A stretch of DNA of 64,000 nucleotides from Nocardioides sp. cx-173 (GTDB lineage Bacteria > Actinomycetota > Actinomycetes > Propionibacteriales > Nocardioidaceae): contig NZ_CP088262.1 in assembly GCF_021117365.1 (NCBI RefSeq), forward strand, positions 248,001 to 312,000. The letters are read 5' to 3'. The translations under genes and the position numbers were made by a program. Each line of letters opens with the position of its first letter. Position 1 is the stretch's first letter. Positions 58,388 to 64,000 of this stretch are shown here, in pieces. The notes under the pieces were generated by a model. The model was not told the DNA's origin. It saw only the letters and a list, made by a program, of their open reading frames with translations, and made no database searches.

Positions 58388-61300
58388 TCAGAGGGTCGGG
58401 TCGGTCCACGCCGTCTGGACGACCTCGGTGCCGCGGTCGCGGGTGATCAGGCGGCCCCGACCGGGGGGCAGGGGGACCGGGCGCAGGTTGCCCAGCAGGG
58501 GGCCCTCGTCGGGGCTCCCGGAGAGCATCAGTCCGGGCATCGCCAGGTCGCGCATCGACTGGATGACCGGCTCGTACAGCGCCCGCGAGGCGCCGCCGGA
58601 GCGGCGCGCCACCACGACGTGCAGGCCGACGTCGCGCGCCTGCGCGAGCAGCGGCTGCAGCAGGGCGACCGGCGAGGTCTGCTGGGTCGCGACCAGGTCG
58701 TAGTCGTCCACGACGACGAACACCTCGGCCCCGGTCCACCAGGACCGGTTGCGCAGCTGCTCGGGCGTGACGTCGGGGCCCGGGATCCGGCTCTCGAGGT
58801 ACGTCGCGAGGTCCTTGAGCGCCGGCGTGGCCTGGGTCGCGGAGGTGAGGTAGTTGAGCAGGTAGTCCTCGGGCACCTCGCCGAGCAGGGAGCGCCGGTA
58901 GTCGACGACGACGACCTGGGCCTGCTTGGACGTGCGCGTGCGCATCACCTCGTGGATGTAGGTGCGCAGGACCGAGCTCTTGCCCGACTGGCCGTCGCCG
59001 AAGATCAGCAGGTGCGGCTCGGCGTCGGCGTCCAGGGTGACCGGGGCGAGCTCCTTCTCGTTGATGCCGAGCACGAGGAGCGCGTCGTCGGTGCCGGCGA
59101 CCTCGGCCTGTTCGCGCACCAGCTTGAGCTCGATCCGCTCGGGCAGCAGCCGCAGCTTCGGTCCCGCCGGGCCGCGCCAGGCGGCGGCGACGCGGCTGAT
59201 CAGCTCGTCGACGCCGTCGCCGAGGCTGCCCGGGTCCGGGTTGCCGTCGATGCGCGGCAGTGCGCCCAGGAAGTGCAGCTTGCTCTGGACCAGACCGCGC
59301 CCGGGGCGGCCCGTCGGAACGAGCTGGGCGATCTTGCGGTCGATCTCGGAGTCCATGGCGTCGCCCAGGCGCAGCTCGAGGCGAGTGCCGAACAGGTCGC
59401 GCATGGCGGCGCGGAAGTCGGCCCAGCGGGCGGCGCCGGTGACGATGTGCAGCCCGAAGGTGAGACCGCGCGAGGCGAGCTGCTGGATCTCGATCTCCAG
59501 GTCGTCGAAGTCCGAGCGCAGCGTGCTCCAGCCGTCGATGACCAGGAAGACGTCGCCGTAGCCGTCGTCGACGCGGCCCTCGGCGCGACGCGACCGGTAG
59601 GTCTCGATCGAGTCGATCCCATTGGCGCGGAAGTACGCCTCGCGGCGGTCCACGACCCCGGAGACCTCGGCCATGATCCGGCGTACGACGTCGGGCTCCG
59701 AGCGGGTGCCGACGCCGGAGACGTGGGGCAGCCGGGCCATCGGCGCGAAGGTGCCGCCGCCGAAGTCCAGGACGAAGAACTGCGACTCCTGCGGGGTCGT
59801 GGTCAGCGCCATGCTGGTCACGATCGTGCGCAGCATCGTGCTCTTGCCGCTGCGGGGGCCACCGACGACGGCGACGTGACCGCTCGCGCCGCTGAGGTTG
59901 ATGGTGAGCGTGTCGCGGCGCTGCTCGCGCGGGCGGTCCACGGTGCCGAGGGGCACGACCAGCCCGCCGAGAGCGCGCCACTGCTGCGAGATCAGGCCGA
60001 GCTCGCCGTCCTCGACCAGGTCGCTCATGAGCTCGTCGAGGGTGTCCGGCACGTCCAGCGGCGGGAGCCAGACCTGGTGGGCGGCCGGGCCGTGGCCGAC
60101 CATGTGACCCACGGCGACGTCGAGCAGCGACTCCTGGGACTCCGGTTCGACCCGGGGCTCCGGCTCGGGCTCGGGGTCGCTCATCTCGAGCTTGTGCACC
60201 TCGGAGATCGTGAACGGCAAGATCCCCTGCAGGTGGCCGCCCTCGTCGCGACGGACGCGCACCCGGCCGGTGGCCGGCGGTCCCGAGACGTACGCCGCCT
60301 TGAACCGCGTCATCGACGTCGGGTCGGGCTTGAGGAAGCCCAGCCCCGGCACGGCCGGCAGCTCGTAGGCGTCGGGCACGCCGAGCACCGCGCGCGACTC
60401 CTGCGAGCTGAAGGTGCGCAGCCCGACGCGGTAGGACAGGTGCGACTCCAGGCCCCGCAGCCGGCCCTCCTCGAGGCGCTGCGACGCGAGCAGCAGGTGC
60501 AGCCCGAGCGAGCGGCCGAGGCGGCCGATGGCGACGAAGAGGTCGATGAACTCCGGCTTGGCCGACAGCATCTCGGAGAACTCGTCGACCACGAGGAACA
60601 GCGACGGCATCGGGTCGAGCTCCTCGCCCGCGGCGCGTGCCTTCTCGTAGTCGCGGATCGAGGCGAAGTTGCCGGCATCGCGCAGCAGCTCCTGGCGTCG
60701 CACCATCTCGCCGGACAGGGCGTCCTGCATGCGGTCCACGAGGGTGAGCTCGTTGGCCAGGTTGGTGATGACGGCCGAGACGTGCGGCATCTCCGACATG
60801 CCGGCGAACGTCGCGCCGCCCTTGAAGTCGACGAGCACCATGTTGAGCTGCTCGGGGGAGTGCGTCATCGCGAGCCCGAGCACGAGGGTGCGCAGGAACT
60901 CCGACTTGCCGGAGCCGGTCGCGCCGATCACCAGCCCGTGCGGTCCCATGCCCTGCTGGGCGGACTCCTTGATGTCCAGGTGGACGAGGCCGCCGCCCTC
61001 GCCGAGCCCGATCGGCACCCGCAGCCGGTCGCGCGCGGGCCGGGGCCGCCAGGCGGCGGTCGGGTCGAACCGGCGTACGTCGCCCAGGCCCAGGAGGTCC
61101 ATGAAGTCGGTGGGGCCGGTGATCTCGCCGGGGGTGGCGGTCTCGGTTGTGCCGGGGTTGACCGTGTGCAGCGGCGTGAGGCGCCGGGCGAACGCCTCGG
61201 CCGTGGCCAGGTCGCACTGGTCGCCCTTCGCCACGATGCCCTCCTCGCGCAGCCGCAGCGCCAGCATCGGCACCTTGTGCTCGTCCTCGAGCACCGGGCC

Positions 61301-62392
61301 GTCGAGCTGGATCCGCAGGCGGCTGAGGTCGTCGAGCTCGCCCCAGCGCGCCGGCAGGTCGAGCACCGTCACGCCGTGCAGCCCGTCGGGAGGGATCACA
61401 TGGTTGCCGGGCGGCAGCTCGACGCCGTCGGTGACCAGCAGGATGTGCGGGGTCGCCGGCCGCTCGTCGGCGCCGAAGCGCGGGCGGTCGCTGAGGTCGG
61501 GCGGGAGCAGGTTGGCGAGGTCGGCCAGGGAGGTGACGACCATGCGCATCGGGCCGACCGCGTCGCTCTGCTGGGCGCTCAGCGCGTGGGGCAGCCACTT
61601 GATCCAGTCCCAGTGGGCCAGGTGCAGCTCCGAGGAGAGGACCGCGACCACCAGGTTGTCGGGGGAGTGGAACGCCGTGGCGGAGCAGATGATCGCGCGC
61701 GCCAGGCTGCGCGCCTCCTCCTCGTCGCCGCAGATCTCGACCCGGTCGAAGGCCCGGAGGTCGATCGAGGCCGGCAGGTCGGGCTGCAGCCGGTGGACGA
61801 CGAGCAGCCGGTGCAGGGCCGAGGCGGCGGCGGGGTCGACCTCGTCGATCGGGGCGCTCTCGGGCGGCACCAGCTCGAGGGCGAGGGGCTGGGCGCACAG
61901 CCCGTAGCGCACGTGCAGGAACTGCGGGTCGCTCGACGTGTGCTCCCAGATCCGGGAGCGCTCCTCGGCCATCGCGGGCAGCGACGAAGGGTCCGGGTGG
62001 TGCCACGTGAGCGCGCGGCGCTGCTGGTCGGCGGACTCGCGGGCGACCTTGCGGACGTTGCTCAGATAGCGCAGGTACTCGGTGCGCGAGCCGGTGACCT
62101 GCTGGGAGCGCTGCTTACGCTGCCGGTCGATCTGGACCAGGATGAACCCGATGGTGGCGAACAGGAACATGCCGGCGGCGATGAAGCGGATGGACCCGTT
62201 GCCGGTCTTGGCGCCCATGGTGGCGACGAGCACGATCGAGCCCAGGCTGCCCAGCATCGGGATCGCGTTCATCATCACGCCGGCCGCGCCCTCGGCGGGC
62301 TGGATCTGCGGTGGCGGCTGGAGCACCAGCTGACCGGTGGGCATCTCCGGCTCGTCCACCCGCGCCCCGCGCAGCGTCGTGCTCACGCTCAC
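58388..62392 (-). CDS. eccC: Type VII secretion ATPase EccC
   Basis: Motor of an ESX-like type VII secretion system. 1334 residues, the usual length of fused EccC. Two membrane helices near residues 43-85 (LGSLGSIVLVATMG; IAAGMFLFATIGFILVQ), then three FtsK/SpoIIIE domains: D1 with Walker A GATGSGKS (about 491) and Walker B LFLVVDEFSEM (about 599), D2 with GGPRSGKS (about 844), D3 with GDGQSGKS (about 1132). Only D1 keeps the Asp-Glu of a full Walker B; D2 has IDGW and D3 VDDY, as often in EccC. GTG 62392 or GTG 62386 (GAGGGG upstream) may be the start. Divergent from eccD. Confidence 0.93.
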   Translation of the reverse strand: MSVSTTLRGARVDEPEMPTGQLVLQPPPQIQPAEGAAGVMMNAIPMLGSLGSIVLVATMGAKTGNGSIRFIAAGMFLFATIGFILVQIDRQRKQRSQQVTGSRTEYLRYLSNVRKVARESADQQRRALTWHHPDPSSLPAMAEERSRIWEHTSSDPQFLHVRYGLCAQPLALELVPPESAPIDEVDPAAASALHRLLVVHRLQPDLPASIDLRAFDRVEICGDEEEARSLARAIICSATAFHSPDNLVVAVLSSELHLAHWDWIKWLPHALSAQQSDAVGPMRMVVTSLADLANLLPPDLSDRPRFGADERPATPHILLVTDGVELPPGNHVIPPDGLHGVTVLDLPARWGELDDLSRLRIQLDGPVLEDEHKVPMLALRLREEGIVAKGDQCDLATAEAFARRLTPLHTVNPGTTETATPGEITGPTDFMDLLGLGDVRRFDPTAAWRPRPARDRLRVPIGLGEGGGLVHLDIKESAQQGMGPHGLVIGATGSGKSEFLRTLVLGLAMTHSPEQLNMVLVDFKGGATFAGMSEMPHVSAVITNLANELTLVDRMQDALSGEMVRRQELLRDAGNFASIRDYEKARAAGEELDPMPSLFLVVDEFSEMLSAKPEFIDLFVAIGRLGRSLGLHLLLASQRLEEGRLRGLESHLSYRVGLRTFSSQESRAVLGVPDAYELPAVPGLGFLKPDPTSMTRFKAAYVSGPPATGRVRVRRDEGGHLQGILPFTISEVHKLEMSDPEPEPEPRVEPESQESLLDVAVGHMVGHGPAAHQVWLPPLDVPDTLDELMSDLVEDGELGLISQQWRALGGLVVPLGTVDRPREQRRDTLTINLSGASGHVAVVGGPRSGKSTMLRTIVTSMALTTTPQESQFFVLDFGGGTFAPMARLPHVSGVGTRSEPDVVRRIMAEVSGVVDRREAYFRANGIDSIETYRSRRAEGRVDDGYGDVFLVIDGWSTLRSDFDDLEIEIQQLASRGLTFGLHIVTGAARWADFRAAMRDLFGTRLELRLGDAMDSEIDRKIAQLVPTGRPGRGLVQSKLHFLGALPRIDGNPDPGSLGDGVDELISRVAAAWRGPAGPKLRLLPERIELKLVREQAEVAGTDDALLVLGINEKELAPVTLDADAEPHLLIFGDGQSGKSSVLRTYIHEVMRTRTSKQAQVVVVDYRRSLLGEVPEDYLLNYLTSATQATPALKDLATYLESRIPGPDVTPEQLRNRSWWTGAEVFVVVDDYDLVATQQTSPVALLQPLLAQARDVGLHVVVARRSGGASRALYEPVIQSMRDLAMPGLMLSGSPDEGPLLGNLRPVPLPPGRGRLITRDRGTEVVQTAWTDPTL

Positions 62393-62492
62393 TCGTCCCC
62401 TCGCCGTCAGCCGCCGGTTGTCCGAGAGGTCCGGACACACCGCTGCGGTGGCACGATGATAGGCACACCCACAGCGATTAGGCTGCCCTCGA

Positions 62493-62510
62493 CCGGGCGG
62501 TCCCGCCCGG
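62493..62510. promoter_or_regulatory. Hairpin in the eccD leader
   Basis: Arms CCGGGCGG/CCGCCCGG around TC, 17 bases before the eccD GTG and just downstream of a TAGGCT -10-like box (62479-62484). May modulate eccD translation or bind a regulator. Confidence 0.4.
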
Positions 62511-62527
62511 GTTCTGCGGGAGGCGAC

Positions 62528-63916
62528 GTGAGCGGGTCGGGTGCCGGGTCGGCCGGGGGCGCGACCGATGCGGTGGCGCTCACCGTGCTGGGGCCCTCGG
62601 GTGCCCTGGACCTGCTCGTGCCGGCGGGGGCGTCGGCCCACGACGTGGCCGTCGAGTACGCCGCTCAGGCCGGCGTCGACGCTCTGCCCACCATCTACAC
62701 CCGGGTCGGCCGGCCGCTCGCCCCCGACGCCGCGCTCGAGAGCGCCGGCATCGGCGCGGGCGCCCTGGTGGTCGCGCTGCCGTACGGCGCGGCCCCGCCG
62801 GCGGTGGCCGGGCGCCGGGGTCGTGCCGACTCCCGGCCCGCGCGGCGCGTCGAGGAGCCCGGGTCCCTGTCCGTGCTGTGGTTCTGCGTCAGCGCCGCGG
62901 CCGCGCTGCTCGCCGGGTGGTTCGCCTCCCAGCAGGAGCCGTCCGACCTGCGCACCGCGACCGTCGCGCTGCTCGGCGGCGCGGCTCTGCTCGGGGTGCT
63001 GCCCGTCGGCAGGTACGCCGCCCACCGGATCCTCGCCGCCCCGGCGTTCGCGGCGTCGGCGGCCTTCGTCGTGGCCTGGGACCCCGCCCCGGAGCGGCTC
63101 CCCACCATCCTCGGCGTCGCGGCGCTGAGCGCCGCCGTCACGGCCGCGGTGGCCAGGTCCCTCGACCGCTACTCCGAGGAGGCGCTGCGGGTCTGGGTGG
63201 TCGTGGGCGTGGCCGTCTTCGTCGTCACCTGCGCGGTGGCCCTGCTCGACTTCCGCCCGCAGGTGGCCTGGGCGCTCCTGCTGGTCGCGGCGATGCTGGC
63301 GGCGCGCTTCGTGCCCACACTCGCCGTGGACGTCCCCGACCAGTTCCTCATCGACCTCGAGCGGCTGGCCGTGACGGCGTGGTCGGCGCGGGATCGTCCC
63401 ACCGGGCGCCGTGGCCGGATCGTCGTACCGCCCCGCGCGGTGGAGATCGTCGCCGCCCGCGGCACCCGGATCATCACCGCCTCGTCGGTCGCGATCCTCG
63501 CGGTCGTGGTGGTCGCCGCGCCGTTGCTGCTGGAGACGGCCACCCAGCGGCCCGACTGGATCGGCGCGCGCTGCGTGGTCGGCTTCGCCGGCGGGTCGCT
63601 GCTCTTCGTGGCCCGCAGCTACCGTCACGCCGCCGCCCGCGCCCTGCTCCGCGCGGCGGGACTCGTCTGCTGGGCGGCCCTGCTCGTCGTGCTGTTCCGC
63701 GGCATGGAGCCGGGGTCCCTGATGGCGGTCGGGATCGCCGCCACCGCGGTGGCCGCGCTGTTGCTGTTGGTGGCCGTCGCGCTCGGCCGCGGCTGGCGCT
63801 CGGCGTGGTGGTCACGCAAGGCCGAGGTCGCCGAGGCGATCTGCGGATCCTTCGCCGTGGGGGCGCTCGTGCCCGCCGTGGGGCTCTTCCGGCACCTGTG
63901 GGAATTGACAGGGTGA
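62528..63916 (+). CDS. eccD: Type VII secretion integral membrane protein EccD-like
   Basis: 462 residues from GTG 62528 with GGGAGG 4 bases upstream. An N-terminal ubiquitin-like (YukD-type) domain of about 85 residues (ALTVLGPSGALDLLVPAG, TRVGRPLAPDAALESAGIGA) is followed by about 10-11 membrane helices (LWFCVSAAAALLAGWFAS to ICGSFAVGALVPAVGLF), the EccD layout. EccD forms the membrane channel vestibule with EccB, EccC and EccE. Divergent from eccC. Confidence 0.85.
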   Translation: MSGSGAGSAGGATDAVALTVLGPSGALDLLVPAGASAHDVAVEYAAQAGVDALPTIYTRVGRPLAPDAALESAGIGAGALVVALPYGAAPPAVAGRRGRADSRPARRVEEPGSLSVLWFCVSAAAALLAGWFASQQEPSDLRTATVALLGGAALLGVLPVGRYAAHRILAAPAFAASAAFVVAWDPAPERLPTILGVAALSAAVTAAVARSLDRYSEEALRVWVVVGVAVFVVTCAVALLDFRPQVAWALLLVAAMLAARFVPTLAVDVPDQFLIDLERLAVTAWSARDRPTGRRGRIVVPPRAVEIVAARGTRIITASSVAILAVVVVAAPLLLETATQRPDWIGARCVVGFAGGSLLFVARSYRHAAARALLRAAGLVCWAALLVVLFRGMEPGSLMAVGIAATAVAALLLLVAVALGRGWRSAWWSRKAEVAEAICGSFAVGALVPAVGLFRHLWELTG

Positions 63917-63950
63917 TGTTTAGCGTGTTTGCCCCCGGGTAGACGACTGC

Positions 63951-64000
63951 GTGTCCGGATCGGCAGCCGAGAAGGACCAGGACGACATCGCACCACCCAC
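63951..64000 (+). CDS. Start of the next gene, cut by window end
   Basis: GTG 63951 opens a frame beginning VSGSAAEKDQDDIAPP to the window end. TAGACG lies 5 bases upstream as a possible leaderless -10. Position suggests another type VII secretion gene, but too little is visible. Confidence 0.35.
   Translation, partial: MSGSAAEKDQDDIAPP

Noticed and set aside
58619-62527. Long plus-strand frame opposite eccC, continuous with eccD
   Set aside because: Shadow of eccC. A ribosome site and GTG at 62528 give the true eccD start.

Overview
The window is a stretch of a very GC-rich (by eye around 70% or more) actinobacterial chromosome, most like Nocardioides or another Nocardioidaceae. Pointers are the mycobacterial-type MenB, a deazaflavin (F420)-type nitroreductase-family protein, a type VII secretion ATPase, a DUF6458 protein, a tRNA-deaminase-associated protein next to TadA, and many genes whose -10 box lies only 5-7 bases before the start codon (leaderless transcripts). 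Gene density is high and most neighbours in a transcription unit overlap by the 4-base ATGA/GTGA junction.

Layout. 1-7966: recC (5' end outside the window), recB, recD, a translationally coupled exonuclease V operon. 8010-17494: an ACT-domain protein, a Ddn-like protein, menB, a small protein resembling ribosome modulation factor, a membrane protein made of two tandem ABC-2/YhgE-like halves with a divergent TetR, a methyltransferase-sirtuin pair, an acyl-CoA dehydrogenase, a VIT1/CCC1 transporter, a 2'-5' RNA ligase-like protein and a 55-residue microprotein. 17551-25668: inositol-monophosphatase family protein, pntB-pntA transhydrogenase, upp, the tRNA deaminase pair, a secreted Pro/Ser-tailed protein and an FMN-dependent hydroxy-acid dehydrogenase. 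25809-31076: an Entner-Doudoroff operon (zwf-edd-eda) with a divergent ROK regulator. 31148-34123: AraC regulator, DUF2000, aldose epimerase, TIGR03086 protein.

34185-39775: tRNA-Ser(CGA) followed by a visibly less GC-rich accessory island of about 5.5 kb. It carries the secreted N-terminus of an RHS/DNRLRE-type polymorphic toxin joined out of frame to a NucA/NucB DNase toxin domain, a likely immunity gene, a 5'-truncated second copy of that gene about 2.6 kb further on, an ECF sigma/membrane-protein pair, and decayed pieces of a serine recombinase, an IS630 transposase, an IS3 transposase and possibly an excisionase.

39779-47851: BCCT transporter, two small membrane proteins, a MoxR/VWA (CoxE-like) pair, and a CUT1-type sugar ABC transporter. 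47971-50719: a three-gene operon with a WXG-motif protein, an EspG-like protein and an alpha/beta-hydrolase-like protein, probably type VII secretion related. 50833-58357: secreted beta-propeller, aminotransferase, FAD oxidoreductase, CPA1 antiporter, a LytR_C/VapB-like pair, a second microprotein similar to the one at 17327, and a SnoaL-like protein. 58388-63916: divergent eccC and eccD-like genes of a type VII (ESX-like) system that continues beyond the window.

Three classes of palindromic intergenic DNA recur: three roughly 60-bp elements ending in TAGTCCC/GGGACTA, each between convergent genes; a triple hairpin at 25671-25787, also convergent; and a cluster at 53443-53571 overlapping the end of the FAD oxidoreductase gene.
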